A DNA stretch of 64,000 bases from Polynucleobacter sp. AP-Reno-20A-A9 (lineage in GTDB: Bacteria > Pseudomonadota > Gammaproteobacteria > Burkholderiales > Burkholderiaceae): assembly GCF_018882085.1 (NCBI RefSeq), contig NZ_JACVPB010000003.1, positions 186,001 to 250,000 of the forward strand, read 5' to 3'. The notes under the pieces are model-generated. The model had not been told where the DNA came from. It worked only from the letters and a program-made list of their open reading frames with translations, and searched no databases. The translations under genes and the position numbers were made by a program. Position 1 is the stretch's first letter. Every line of letters starts with the position of its first letter. Of the stretch, positions 49,745 to 62,700 are shown piece by piece.

Positions 49745-49767
49745 ATTTGCCTAAATTTTAGGCAAAT
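49745..49767. promoter_or_regulatory. Perfect palindrome in the rpsB/map intergenic region
   Basis: Eleven-base arms ATTTGCCTAAA (49745-49755) and TTTAGGCAAAT (49757-49767) around a single T. It lies 40 nt before the map ATG and about 100 nt upstream of the rpsB -10 candidate. The odd-length two-fold symmetry is typical of a dimeric repressor site; as RNA the loop would be too tight at the tip but a hairpin is still possible. Confidence 0.5.
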
Positions 49768-49807
49768 TGACCAAGCTAAAACTATCCAAGTCGTTGATAA
49801 TCAAGGC

Positions 49808-50644
49808 ATGAATAGTGTATTTACCGCAGAAAAAGACATCCTTGGGATGCGAGAAGCTGGCCGCTTAGCTAGCGAAGTGATTGATCATGTAGCCCCTCAC
49901 GTCAAGGCTGGGGTTACCACTGGAGAGCTGGATCGGATTTGCCATGAATATATGCGCGATGTCCAAAAAACCATTCCAGCTCCACTGAACTATCAGCCAC
50001 CTGGCTACCCACCTTTTCCAGCATCGATTTGCACTTCCGTAAATGATGTGATTTGCCATGGAATCCCGGGAGACAAAGTTCTCAAAACTGGTGATGTTGT
50101 GAACCTCGACATCACAGTGATTACTCCTGATGGCTACTACGGTGACACCAGCCGTATGTTCATGGTGGGTGAAGTTTCCGTCATGGCAAAACGTCTCACA
50201 CAAATTACTTTTGAATGCATGTGGCTGGGTATTGCTCAAGTGAAACCAGGTGCATCACTCGGTGACATCGGTCATGTGATTCAAACTCATGCTGAAAAAG
50301 CAGGCTACTCAGTAGTACGCGAATACTGTGGTCACGGCATTGGCAAAGTGTTCCACCAAGATCCACAGATTCTTCACTATGGCAAACCGGGTACTGGCGA
50401 AAAACTAGAAGTCGGCATGACCTTTACGATTGAACCAATGATCAACGCAGGCAAAAGAGATATTCGCACCATGCCTGACCAGTGGACTGTAAAAACAAAA
50501 GATCGCAGCTTGTCTGCCCAATGGGAACATACACTTCTAGTAACTCCGACTGGCGTTGAGGTGCTGACTTGGTCAGAAGGCAGCAATCCCCCTCCTGATT
50601 GCGTTAAAGGCCTTTCATTTAGATCTGCATTAGTAAGCGCTTAA
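49808..50644 (+). CDS. map: Type I methionine aminopeptidase
   Basis: A 278-residue dinuclear metalloprotease removing initiator Met. Metal ligands are in [21 protein letters not shown] (two Asp), [11 protein letters not shown] (His), FTIEPMIN (Glu) and QWEHTLLVT (Glu). [14 protein letters not shown] is typical. It starts the map-glnD unit on the plus strand, divergent from rpsB, the common proteobacterial arrangement. The ATG has only CAAGG close upstream as a ribosome site. Confidence 0.97.
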   Translation: MNSVFTAEKDILGMREAGRLASEVIDHVAPHVKAGVTTGELDRICHEYMRDVQKTIPAPLNYQPPGYPPFPASICTSVNDVICHGIPGDKVLKTGDVVNLDITVITPDGYYGDTSRMFMVGEVSVMAKRLTQITFECMWLGIAQVKPGASLGDIGHVIQTHAEKAGYSVVREYCGHGIGKVFHQDPQILHYGKPGTGEKLEVGMTFTIEPMINAGKRDIRTMPDQWTVKTKDRSLSAQWEHTLLVTPTGVEVLTWSEGSNPPPDCVKGLSFRSALVSA

Positions 50645-50648
50645 GCCT

Positions 50649-53246
50649 ATGAGTAAGTCGCAGGCAATCGGCACTATTATTGATGCAGCTAGCCTGCGTG
50701 CGGCACGAGAAATTGTTTACGCTGAGTTTCGTAATACACAATCGGTTGGTAAGTTAACCAAGCAACTTTCTAAGCTAAGCGATGAACTACTCTCCCATCT
50801 ATGGAATAGCTGTGGCTTAAATAATGAAGCCACTTTAGTCGCAGTTGGCGGATTCGGTAGAGGTGCACTATTTCCCTACTCTGATATTGATATATTAATT
50901 CTGCTTCCAGCGGATGAAGGTCAAGCCAGAGCCTTATCAAAGCAAGTTGAGCAATTTGTTGCCAGCTGTTGGGATACTGGATTAGAAATTGGTTCCTCAG
51001 TCAGAAATGTTGCAGAATGCATCTCTGAATCTGAGCAAGACATTACCGTGCGCACCTCCCTCTTAGAGGCGAGACTGATTTGCGGTAAAAAACAATTATT
51101 CAAAGATTTCGCCGAAGCGTTCGAATCGGCAATGGATCCAAAAGCCTTCTTTCAGGCCAAACAGGCAGAGCAGATTCAGCGTCACTACAAGTATCAGAAC
51201 ACCCCCTACTCCTTAGAGCCTAATTGCAAAGAGAGTCCTGGGGGTTTACGCGACTTACAGGTCATCTCCTGGGTTAGTAAGGCCGCATTATTGGGCGACA
51301 CCTTCAAGGACCTCAACGAAGCTGGCCTTGTGACACAGCGCGAACTCACTGAGCTCAAACGCAATCAACGTTTTTTGGAAACCCTGCGTGCCAATCTCCA
51401 TTTATTAGCAGGGCGCAGGCAAGATGTTCTTGCATTTGATTTGCAAGCAGCATTAGCAGCATCCATGGGAATTAAAGAGGAATCATCACGTCAAGCTAGC
51501 GAAGCCATCATGCGTCGCTATTACTGGGCAGCTAAAGCAGTGACCCAATTGAATGACGTTCTCTTACAAAATATTGAGGCGCTCCTCTTTCCGCAAGAGT
51601 CCAAGACAATTCTTGCTATTCCCGGAGAAGGAAACGAGTATTTTATTGAACGCCAAGGGGTATTGGATATTACTGACCCACAGCTCTTTCAAAAGCATCC
51701 AGAGCAGATTCTGAGAACCTTCTTGGTATTTGCCCAAACATCAAATGTGAAGAGCCTGTCAGCAACTATTTTTAGAGCTCTATATAACGCTCGCCAAACA
51801 ATGGATAGCAAATGGCGCAAAGACCCCATCAACCGGGCACTCTTTATTGAGATATTGAAGCAGCCTGAGGGCGTAAGTCGTGCCTTCCATCTCATGAATC
51901 GCAGTAGCGTTCTAGGTCGCTACCTCCCAGCCTTCCGTAAAATTGTTGGACAAATGCAACATGATTTATTTCATGTGTATACAGTCGATCAACATATCTT
52001 GATGGTGTTACGTAATGTGCGCCGCTTCATGGTGGTTGAGCATACCCATGAGTTCCCATACTGCAGCAGCCTCATCGCTCATTTTGAAAAACCTTGGTTA
52101 CTTGTCATTGCCGCACTCTTTCATGACATCGCCAAAGGACGTGGCGGAGATCACTCGCAGCTGGGTAGAGCTGACATGCGCAAGTTTGCAAAAGATCATG
52201 GCCTGGATAAAAAAGATACCGAGCTATTGGTATGGTTGGTTGCCGAGCACCTCAATATGAGTCAAACAGCTCAGAAACAAGACATCACAGACCCCGATGT
52301 TGTGAAGGCATTTGCCAAAAAAGTGGGTGATGAGCGTCACCTTACTGCACTCTACTTATTAACCGTAGCAGATGTTCGCGGTACCAGCCCTAAAGTTTGG
52401 AACGCCTGGAAAGGCAAGCTCTTAGAAGATCTGTATCGCGCAACACTCAGGGTATTGGGTGGGGCAAAACCAGATGCCTCCTCAGAATTAGCGCAACACC
52501 AAGAAGAATCTAAAGCCAAGTTACGTCTGTACGGTATCAATGATGAATCTTATGAAGATTTATGGAAGCAGCTAGATGTCGCCTTCTTCTTAAGACAAGA
52601 CTCATCTGACATTGCTTGGCTTACGCGCCATCTATATAACAAAGTTAATGGTGATCAACCGATTGTGAGGGCAAGACTCTCCCCAATTGGCGAAGGCTTA
52701 CAAGTGGCTGTTTACGTTAAAGACCAGGAAGATCTCTTTGCCAGAATCTGTGCTTACTTTGAAAGACATGGCTTCTCCATTTGGGATGCCCGTATTCATA
52801 CGACGCGTCATGGCTATGCGCTAGATACCTTCCAAATCTCCGGCAGCAACTTGGTAGATGAAGGTGGCAGCTATCGCGACCTTATCCAGCTCGTTGAATT
52901 TGAGTTGACCGATGCTTTAACGAATGCGGAGCCACTTCCCAACCCAAGCATGGGCCGTCTTTCCAGACAGTCGCGCACTTTCCCGATTCAACCACGCGTT
53001 CACATGGTGCCAGATGATCGTGGCCGTTATTACACGCTTGCGCTCTCTGCGAGCGACCGCACTGGCTTGCTTTACACAATCTCTAGAGTATTGGCGAAGC
53101 ATCAGGTATCCATTCATACCGCCAGAATTAATACATTGGGTGAAAGAGTGGAAGACGTTCTATTGCTGGATGCAGCAAACCTGGGTAAGAATCCAAAGCT
53201 CCAAATCCAGCTTGAAACAGAACTGCTTGAGGCTTTAGGGGCTTAA
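50649..53246 (+). CDS. glnD: Bifunctional [PII] uridylyltransferase/uridylyl-removing enzyme
   Basis: An 865-residue nitrogen sensor that uridylylates PII when glutamine is low and de-uridylylates it when high. The nucleotidyltransferase motif [19 protein letters not shown] is near residue 60. The HD hydrolase domain ([21 protein letters not shown]) is at about 480-510. Two ACT domains close the protein ([22 protein letters not shown] and [22 protein letters not shown]), where glutamine binds. Length is typical. It lies 4 nt after map, and its stop overlaps that of the convergent Nudix gene by 4 nt. Confidence 0.97.
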   Translation: MSKSQAIGTIIDAASLRAAREIVYAEFRNTQSVGKLTKQLSKLSDELLSHLWNSCGLNNEATLVAVGGFGRGALFPYSDIDILILLPADEGQARALSKQVEQFVASCWDTGLEIGSSVRNVAECISESEQDITVRTSLLEARLICGKKQLFKDFAEAFESAMDPKAFFQAKQAEQIQRHYKYQNTPYSLEPNCKESPGGLRDLQVISWVSKAALLGDTFKDLNEAGLVTQRELTELKRNQRFLETLRANLHLLAGRRQDVLAFDLQAALAASMGIKEESSRQASEAIMRRYYWAAKAVTQLNDVLLQNIEALLFPQESKTILAIPGEGNEYFIERQGVLDITDPQLFQKHPEQILRTFLVFAQTSNVKSLSATIFRALYNARQTMDSKWRKDPINRALFIEILKQPEGVSRAFHLMNRSSVLGRYLPAFRKIVGQMQHDLFHVYTVDQHILMVLRNVRRFMVVEHTHEFPYCSSLIAHFEKPWLLVIAALFHDIAKGRGGDHSQLGRADMRKFAKDHGLDKKDTELLVWLVAEHLNMSQTAQKQDITDPDVVKAFAKKVGDERHLTALYLLTVADVRGTSPKVWNAWKGKLLEDLYRATLRVLGGAKPDASSELAQHQEESKAKLRLYGINDESYEDLWKQLDVAFFLRQDSSDIAWLTRHLYNKVNGDQPIVRARLSPIGEGLQVAVYVKDQEDLFARICAYFERHGFSIWDARIHTTRHGYALDTFQISGSNLVDEGGSYRDLIQLVEFELTDALTNAEPLPNPSMGRLSRQSRTFPIQPRVHMVPDDRGRYYTLALSASDRTGLLYTISRVLAKHQVSIHTARINTLGERVEDVLLLDAANLGKNPKLQIQLETELLEALGA

Positions 53247-53704
53247 GCTAATTTATCTAAGGCGCGTTGAATGCGTATACTTTCAACGTCGCCAAAAGAG
53301 AACCACTGAAACTCAATATCTTCGACAGATTTCTCTTGTCGCAAGACACGCAAGCGATAGAGCAGATCAATATGTAAATGGGCGCCCTCGCTTTTTTTGG
53401 GATTCTCAGGGATCTCATGAATATCAATATCAATGGGATCTTGATTATCAGAGTCTAGCTCGCAGAAGTATCCCGTTTCCTCATACACCTCTCTAATGGC
53501 AGCTTCAATTGGGGAGTCTCCCTCTTCAATATGGCCTCCAGGTTGAAACCAACGCTTGATATATGGATGAAAGATCAACAGAACTTTGTCATCTTTGATA
53601 ACCAAGCCACTGGCGGTAATATGTCCCTCCTGATTTTTTCTTGAAAAAGGGTTATCGGAATTCAAAATGGTTTTAATGCGAAAATCCTCTTCAATCTTGA
53701 ACAT
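53243..53704 (-). CDS. Nudix hydrolase
   Basis: A 153-residue Nudix protein. The Nudix box is [24 protein letters not shown], which keeps the REVYEETG core but has Asp in place of the first conserved Glu. [30 protein letters not shown] precedes it. Substrate unknown, probably a nucleoside diphosphate derivative. It lies 5 nt after the Bcr/CflA-type transporter and is A+T-rich like that gene, so it may belong to the same transcript. Confidence 0.88.
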   Translation of the reverse strand: MFKIEEDFRIKTILNSDNPFSRKNQEGHITASGLVIKDDKVLLIFHPYIKRWFQPGGHIEEGDSPIEAAIREVYEETGYFCELDSDNQDPIDIDIHEIPENPKKSEGAHLHIDLLYRLRVLRQEKSVEDIEFQWFSFGDVESIRIQRALDKLA

Positions 53705-53709
53705 GTTAT

Positions 53710-54930
53710 TTATTTAACCAAGGGATTAAAGCCAATAATTTGTGTGCGAATCTCATGCTGCTTATCGTAAATACAAAGCAGAACAATTCCAGTAGCTGCA
53801 GCCAGCATTATTAGTGACGTAGAAATCCAGGTCACATCGCCGATAGAAGAAAGGATATACCCGCAAACGGCGCCAAAGAACATCTCAATTGAGTAGAAAA
53901 GACCGGAAATGAGTCCAATATTATTTTTAAAGGGTCTAGTAACACCGGCTTGAGCGGCGGGAAAAATAATACCAATACCGAATAATGCAAAAAAGACAAA
54001 TATCAGCCGAACATGAAGAGACTTAATCTCAAGCGCAGCTAATGTATACACAATTAAAGTAGCGATAAAAATAATTGCTCCAGCCAAAAAAACTAGGCGT
54101 CTTAAATTTAAGCTCGCCAATTTCCAGCGAATAAAAATTGTCCCAAAAATGAAGCCACTAATTGTTACCGAAAAAATATAGCCGTATTCAATAGTGGTGG
54201 CTTGGTAAATACCTTGAATTAGCACTGGGGATGAAGAAAGAAACGCAAAATAAACCGTCCAGGCAAGGCTAATTGCGAGGGTATAAAACACAAATTCGCG
54301 ATGCCCCAGCAGGCGATAGTATTGGGAAACAACAGACCTGACCCAAAAAGATTCCCTATCCCCACGATTCACAAGACTCTCTCTCATAAAAGCATACAAA
54401 AAAATAAATACCAAGAAAGATATAGCTGACAATGCAAGAAATATTGATCGCCAGCCAAAGTAATTTGCGATGTAAGCCCCCAGGACTGGTCCAAAAATAG
54501 GAGAAATCACCATTCCCGCAGCCAAGTAACTTAATACCCCAACCTGGGATTGCTGGTCATATACATCCCTAACAATAACCCTTGCAATTAGCGTGCCACA
54601 ACCCCCTCCGAGCGCCTGAAAAAAACGAAAAGCAGTTAATTGCTCAATCGTTGAAGCTAAATAACATCCAATACTTGAAACACAAAAAATCGATAAACCA
54701 GCGATACAAATAATTCGACGGCCATATAAATCGGCCAATATGCCCCCAAGCAGCAGACTTAAAGAATAGCCAAGCATGTATGAGGTTAATGTATTGGTGA
54801 TATCCGAGCTCATTGCACCTAATTGTAGGCCCATGGCAGGCATTACTGGAAGATAGATATCTGTAGCAATCATTGGCAAAATTACCAAGGCCATAAGAAT
54901 TGGTATTAGAAATTTACTTTTATGGGACAT
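53710..54930 (-). CDS. MFS drug-resistance transporter, Bcr/CflA family
   Basis: About 406 residues from the ATG at 54930. A longer reading from 54996 only adds residues translated from within the upstream gene. Twelve hydrophobic segments, with PMIATDIYLPVMPAMG in helix 1 and LGGILADLYGRRIICIAG (motif A) and RFFQALGGGCGTLIARVIVRD (motif C region) typical of Bcr/CflA exporters. It overlaps the FAD protein gene by 11 nt, so both are translationally coupled. Probably exports the product or substrate of that enzyme, but this is inference. The gene is visibly A+T-rich with ATA and AAA codons. Confidence 0.88.
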   Translation of the reverse strand: MSHKSKFLIPILMALVILPMIATDIYLPVMPAMGLQLGAMSSDITNTLTSYMLGYSLSLLLGGILADLYGRRIICIAGLSIFCVSSIGCYLASTIEQLTAFRFFQALGGGCGTLIARVIVRDVYDQQSQVGVLSYLAAGMVISPIFGPVLGAYIANYFGWRSIFLALSAISFLVFIFLYAFMRESLVNRGDRESFWVRSVVSQYYRLLGHREFVFYTLAISLAWTVYFAFLSSSPVLIQGIYQATTIEYGYIFSVTISGFIFGTIFIRWKLASLNLRRLVFLAGAIIFIATLIVYTLAALEIKSLHVRLIFVFFALFGIGIIFPAAQAGVTRPFKNNIGLISGLFYSIEMFFGAVCGYILSSIGDVTWISTSLIMLAAATGIVLLCIYDKQHEIRTQIIGFNPLVK

Positions 54931-56578
54931 ATAAAGGCTCGTCTTGAGTTTTCTTATATATTTCTTTCTGGTCTTGTCGCAACCCAAGTGACTCAACTAT
55001 GTGTCTAGCAACATTTTTTGCTCTCATGGAGACCATATCAAGCGAACTTACAAAATAGTACGTTCCTGAAGTAAGCTGTCCTATTGCATAAAAATAATTA
55101 AGACTCCGATGACTTACGCTTTTGACAGTTGAAGTCTCATAATCCAACATAATTCCACCATGTGGGTTTTTGACAATAACCCCTGATTTAAGCAAGTTTT
55201 TTATCAACAGCAACTCTGTGCTACCACCAACATCCTTAGCCGGACCCGTTGCATTAATTATCCAATCGCAATGAACTTCGATACTTGATTTAGATTCTCC
55301 AGATTCCCCAACAAGGGCCGTGAACCTATTTCTTCCGGAAACATTAATCATCCTTAAGCACGGGTAATGCGTAAGAATCCCCGCCTGAAATAAAGAATGT
55401 AGCTTGAGCGCAGTATGCATGGGCAGAGGGACTCTTTTAGCAGCCCATAATCGATGAAATTTACTCATAAATAGGTCTTTCTCTGAGCTGGAGAGCGCAT
55501 TCCAAAAGTCACCGATAACGTCATCGGTTTTGATTGCTAAATTTTGCCAAGAAGAGAAATCCCTATCCCCGCCTAACAAGGACTTGATCCAACGGCTATA
55601 TTCAATATTTGAGGGGCTAAAGAATTTATTCCAAGTAATTCCCGCCCATAAAAACTCCTTCCTTGCTAGCCTCAATAGCTGACGCACAGATATCCCTTTG
55701 TTATTTTTACTCTTTAAAATTTCAAGATTATCTAAAGTCAAATATTTCAACTCATATTTTTGCTGTTGATATCTTGCCAATGGAAAATTTGAGTCTCTTG
55801 TAAAGAAATTGATTGGCCCTTGATGATCTTGGTTGGCTAGTACAACTGCGATATCAGCTGCAGTAAGCTGGCCACCAATAATGCCAACGCTATCCGTCTT
55901 TGCAATAAGCCTCAAATAATTGTTTACTGGATAAGGGTTATTGATATATTGGCCCTTACCAACCAACTTAAAGATGTCCTGCGGGGAGTTATTGCCTATG
56001 CATAAAATTACACAATCAAATTCTTTGGGCTGCCCTCCAGAGGCTATTACATTGAATTTAGTGCCACCTAACACCGTAATATCGACCACCTCTAGATTAA
56101 CCAAGATAACCTCAACACCCAACTCCTCAAGAGCAAGGATTGCGTCCTCTAAACGACTTTTTAGATACAAACCAAAGAATTGTCGAGAGATATAGCCGTA
56201 TGGAGCCACCCCTGATCGAGACATGACATGATCGCTACCGATCCCGCATCCACCCTTAAAGGTCCACTCCCAAAAATCTGCTGCATGATGAGCAAAAATT
56301 GATGTGGTTGAACTTGTCATATTCATCAATAACTCATTGCTATCACACTGATATGCATAGCCCGGACCAAAACCAAAACTTTTCTCAAAAATAGTTATTT
56401 GTAATTTTTTATTGAAATTAGAAGGCAGATACTCCAGTAATCCAAATAGCGTCGCAACAGCTGCAGCACCAGAGCCGATAATTGCAATGCGAAAGATTGC
56501 CTGAGTCTCGGAAGAAACTGTGTCATCACTTGATCCAGTGTGATGATTTAGAGATTTTTCTGTTAACTTGCTACTCAT
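54920..56578 (-). CDS. FAD/NAD(P)-binding protein, monooxygenase-like
   Basis: A 552-residue protein with a dinucleotide-binding N-terminus (RIAIIGSGAAAVATLFGLL) and a second Rossmann glycine motif near residue 230 (SVGIIGGQLTAADIAVVL) that suggests NAD(P)H binding. A late WIINATGPAKDVGG matches the ATG-motif of flavin monooxygenases. It fits the FAD-NAD(P) binding family PF13454, whose members are often N-hydroxylase- or monooxygenase-like. The start is supported by AAGGGGAAT before the ATG. It is A+T-rich against its neighbours and coupled to the transporter gene. The substrate is not known. Confidence 0.8.
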   Translation of the reverse strand: MSSKLTEKSLNHHTGSSDDTVSSETQAIFRIAIIGSGAAAVATLFGLLEYLPSNFNKKLQITIFEKSFGFGPGYAYQCDSNELLMNMTSSTTSIFAHHAADFWEWTFKGGCGIGSDHVMSRSGVAPYGYISRQFFGLYLKSRLEDAILALEELGVEVILVNLEVVDITVLGGTKFNVIASGGQPKEFDCVILCIGNNSPQDIFKLVGKGQYINNPYPVNNYLRLIAKTDSVGIIGGQLTAADIAVVLANQDHQGPINFFTRDSNFPLARYQQQKYELKYLTLDNLEILKSKNNKGISVRQLLRLARKEFLWAGITWNKFFSPSNIEYSRWIKSLLGGDRDFSSWQNLAIKTDDVIGDFWNALSSSEKDLFMSKFHRLWAAKRVPLPMHTALKLHSLFQAGILTHYPCLRMINVSGRNRFTALVGESGESKSSIEVHCDWIINATGPAKDVGGSTELLLIKNLLKSGVIVKNPHGGIMLDYETSTVKSVSHRSLNYFYAIGQLTSGTYYFVSSLDMVSMRAKNVARHIVESLGLRQDQKEIYKKTQDEPLYVP

Positions 56579-56651
56579 ATTCCCCTTTCAAAGCTTCGAG
56601 CTTATCTAGAGGATGGAAAAATGACTACCTGATATTTTTGTAGGAAATTGA

Positions 56652-58676
<2,025 letters not shown>

Positions 58677-59747
58677 CTAGCTAAATAGTCTACTAGCTGT
58701 AGAAGACCCAGCAGGGATGCCGGATTTCTCAAGGTTCGAATAGAGAACATCGAGATGCTGACGAATGCTGATGACCGCAGCCTCGCTGAGGTTGATGCCA
58801 TTGTCATCCACTAAACGTCCATGAGCTGCTTGTGCAATCTCCACACCCTCAGCCAACATTCTTTCAAATGCACGCTCTTCTTGCGGGACCAGGGGAACTT
58901 CAAGCAATAAGGTCACTTGGGTTACGGACTTGTTTGGATCAAAATCAGTGCTACTAAAAAGCACTATGCCTTTGCTGAGATATTCATATTGACGGCCATT
59001 GCGAGATAACTTAAAGCCACGTTGACGCATAAGCGCATCAAAGTTACCCCATGGACATGGCTCATCAAAGAGCACATTGATACTCAATTGAATATCGCTT
59101 TCAGCAGCCATGACATCTAATTCATTAGCACTTTCCAACATCGTGCTCACGCTCGGCATATCAATTTGTGAACCCAAAGTCTCAGCAAGCGCTTGAGCAC
59201 GAGAGCAAAAATCAGATAGCTCTAGAACACCAATAGCGCCTTTGCGGCTTGCCAGCTGAATAGCAAGCTGTAAATCAGAATATCTCGAGTCGGGATGGAG
59301 TTCTTCCCAGTCTTCAGCAACGTCTAGATTGGCATTTAAACCTTCGCACATCCAGCGTGCAGTCGACTGAGCCTCCAGATCCGCCCAAGCATTAATTTCT
59401 TCCAGAATTTCTGCGCCACTAATGCTCTCGTCAAAACGAAGCGTGATCACACAGTCAATCCGAGGATCAATAGCGAACTTTTCTGGGGCTGAAATGGTTG
59501 TTATCACCTCACCGAAACTAGGTTCGGTACGTGCTGCATCGCCATCAGCAAAGCCCTGAGTAAAACTAGGCTCTTTACCAAAACGATCATCCAAAGAATA
59601 TATGCTTTGCTCTTTTGCCTTACGGCGTGCACGAGCATACTTAATATTCAGAATGGCTACAGCTATCAGGATTAATAGCCCAATAACTGCCAGCGCAAAT
59701 TGCAAATCAGACAAACCCAACATCGTCATGATTTGTTCTATATACAC
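58677..59747 (-). CDS. zipA: ZipA-like cell division protein
   Basis: A 356-residue protein with an N-terminal transmembrane helix (LQFALAVIGLLILIAVAILNI) and, after a basic and linker part, a C-terminal domain with the FtsZ-binding ZipA_C pattern (GNFDALMRQRGFKLSRNGRQYEY, ...FERMLAEGVEIAQAAHGRLVDDNG). The linker is shorter than in E. coli. GTG at 59747 directly after the smc stop may be used, though ATG codons 6-9 residues on are alternatives. Position between smc and ligA is the usual one for betaproteobacteria. Confidence 0.82.
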   Translation of the reverse strand: MYIEQIMTMLGLSDLQFALAVIGLLILIAVAILNIKYARARRKAKEQSIYSLDDRFGKEPSFTQGFADGDAARTEPSFGEVITTISAPEKFAIDPRIDCVITLRFDESISGAEILEEINAWADLEAQSTARWMCEGLNANLDVAEDWEELHPDSRYSDLQLAIQLASRKGAIGVLELSDFCSRAQALAETLGSQIDMPSVSTMLESANELDVMAAESDIQLSINVLFDEPCPWGNFDALMRQRGFKLSRNGRQYEYLSKGIVLFSSTDFDPNKSVTQVTLLLEVPLVPQEERAFERMLAEGVEIAQAAHGRLVDDNGINLSEAAVISIRQHLDVLYSNLEKSGIPAGSSTASRLFS

Positions 59748-62700
59748 TTAGGCGGCCTCCACCATTGAAACAGCAGAAGAGATATCCACCGCAACAATGC
59801 GGGATACGCCCTGCTCTTGCATCGTGACACCAATCAATTGATGCGCGATTTCCATAGTGATCTTGTTATGAGAGATAAACAAAAACTGTGTCTTATCTGA
59901 CATTTTGGCAACTAGATTTGCATAACGCAAGGTATTTGCATCGTCCAAAGGAGCGTCAACCTCATCAAGTAAGCAGAATGGGGCTGGGTTCAAGAGGAAG
60001 AGCGAGAACACCAAGGCAATTGCAGTCAGTGCCTTTTCACCACCGGAGAGGAGGTAAATAGAACTATTCTTCTTGCCAGGAGGCTGAGCCATTACCTGTA
60101 CGCCAGAGTCTAGGATCTCTTCACCAGTCATTACCAATTCAGCATGACCACCACCGAACAACTCAGGGAATAGCTTGCCAAAGTGGGTATTGACCTGATC
60201 AAAAGTACCTTGCAATAGATCACGTGTTTCAGCATCAATCTTGGCAATGGCATCTGTCAAAGTCTGCATTGCTTCATTCAAGTCAGCAGACTGAGCATCC
60301 AAGAACTGCTTACGCTCACGGGAGCTTGATAACTCATCCAAAGCAGCCATATTGACTGGACCCAAAGACTGAATCTCAGTATTTAAGCGATTTACTTCGC
60401 TCTGCAATGCGCCTACTTTTAAGTCAGCACTGAAATTTGCCTCAAGCGCAGTGAGGTCGGCTTCCGCATCCGATAACAATGTAGCAAATTGCTCAAAATT
60501 CAAACGAGCAGCCTGCTCACGCAATTGCAAATCAACTACTTTGTCACGCATTGGCTGTAAGCTGCGCTCTACCTGCATACGAGACTCATCGGCTTCACGC
60601 AATTGATGCAATAAAGCATCCTGCTCAGTGCGCGCATTAGCTAATGCAGCTTCACGTGCGCTGCGGGCTAGCAATAAGCCTTGTAATTTATCTTGCGCCT
60701 CTTCATCGCTCAAAGTTTCTAGTTCTTGAGCGGCAGCATCATGCTTATCTTGAATTTCCATGATCTGGGTACGGGCAGTACTTTGATCACGCTGCAAGTC
60801 AGCAATACGTTGTTGTAATGAACGTGTTGCAAAGGCCGCTTCTTGAGCAGCCATTTCAGCGGAACGGAGTGACTCACGCAAACGATCACGCTCTTCTGTG
60901 GAACGCTCCAATTTTTCTTGCGCCACTTGCAAAGCCTCTTGCAAGCCTTCTTTAGATTCTTCGGATTCTAGCAACTCGGCAGCAGATTGCTCTTGAGTTT
61001 GACTTACCTGCTCCATCTGTTGGCGCAACTCGCTTAACTCACCCTGAATCTGTGCTGCACGTTGACTATATTGCTCTTCAGCTTGAGTCAACTGCATTCT
61101 TTCCACTTCAAAACCATGCGCCTCTTGAACAGCATGCTCAGCATTTTCACGAGCCTGCTCAGCCGCTTGATGCGCTGCCTGGTAGTTCGCTACACACTGA
61201 TCCAACTCACCTTTGAGTTCGCTTTGCATAAGTTGTTGAGCGCGCAATTGCTTCTCGAGACTTTCCATCTCTTGAGCACGGGCCAACATACCAGCTTGCT
61301 CAGAGTCAGCAGCATAAAGCTGTACCCCAACACGACTTACTAAGTGGCCTTGTTGAGTAACAAATGCACCACCAGCTGGTAATTTTTCACGGCGATGCAA
61401 AGCATCTTCAAGGCTGCTAGCAATGTAAATATTGTCTAACCATTCTTGTAATACTGAAGTGAGTCTTGGCGCACCAGCACTTTGCACACGGCTCAACAAT
61501 GCTGTGAAATCGGCTGGAGCAGAGGTATGCGCCGGCGTAATTTCTTCTGTGAGCAAAATTGCTAAACGGCTTGGAGGCGCATCGTTAGCCAAAGCCAATG
61601 TTTCTTGCACGCTCTTTGCAGTAACAGCAGCTAAACGCTCACGCAGCACGGATTCAAGCGCAGTCTCCCAGCCGCTCTCAACTTTGAGTTCTTGCCAGAG
61701 ACGCTTGCTCTCCTTAAGGCCCTTACTTTCAAGCCAAGGTCCAATCTTGCCTTGGGCTTGAACACTTGCTTGCAAGGCGGTCAATGCCGTCAACTTGGCT
61801 TCAGTTTGAGCGAGGTCTTGATTGGCAACTTGAATCTGTTGTTGGGCAGTATTACGGGCTTCATCAGCAGCTGGAACGCGTTGTTGCGTTTCAACAGCGC
61901 GCTGCTTCGCTTCTTCAACTTTACGGGCAGCCATTACTTGACGATCCATCGCTGTTTGCAAAGCTTCAGCATCTGGGCGACGTAAGCAGTCGAATTCACC
62001 AACTAGGCGAGTCTCGCGACCCTTTAATTCATCTGACTGAGCTGACATGGAACGAAGGCGCTCACCCAGACTTGCTAAGCGCTGCTCAATAGAGGCCAGT
62101 GAATCACGTGCACTATTGAGTTCACGTGAAGCGATTTGATACGCCTCTTCACGACTTGGCATTTGCTCTTGTAAACCATTTAAATCGGCTAATAAGGTTT
62201 GTTCTTTTTCAGCGGCTAATGAGAGTTCATGCTCAGTAGTTCGTTGGGCTTGCGCTGCATCAGTTTCTTGCACAGTCCAGCGCTGTAACTGCGCTTGTAA
62301 ATCCTGAGTTTGCTGTTGTAAACGTTGACGCGCTTCTTGCACATAAAGAATCTGTGACTCAACCTGACTAACGTCAGAGTTGGTTTGATACAAGTCGCCT
62401 TGCGCTTGAGAAACTTTATCTTGTAATGCGTACTGTTGCGTGCGCATTGTCTCAAGCTCGGCTTCGACGTGGCGTAGCTTAGCAGTCTGTTCTTCTAGAC
62501 TAACTTGAGTGTCACGGATACCATTGGCATGACGCTCTTGCTCTTTACCAGCCTCGGTCTGGCGCACAAACCAAAGTAGTTGTTGCTGAGACTTCATCTG
62601 TGTAGAAAGCTCGGCATGACGCTCTGCAACAGTTGCTTGTTTTTCTAAGCGAGTTAATTGTTGATCAAGTTCACGCAAGATATCTTCAACACGAGTTAAA

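Noticed and set aside
49796-49801. GATAAT as -10 of a leaderless map transcript
   Set aside because: The nearest -35-like TTGACC is 23 nt upstream, too far for a normal promoter, so the support is weak.
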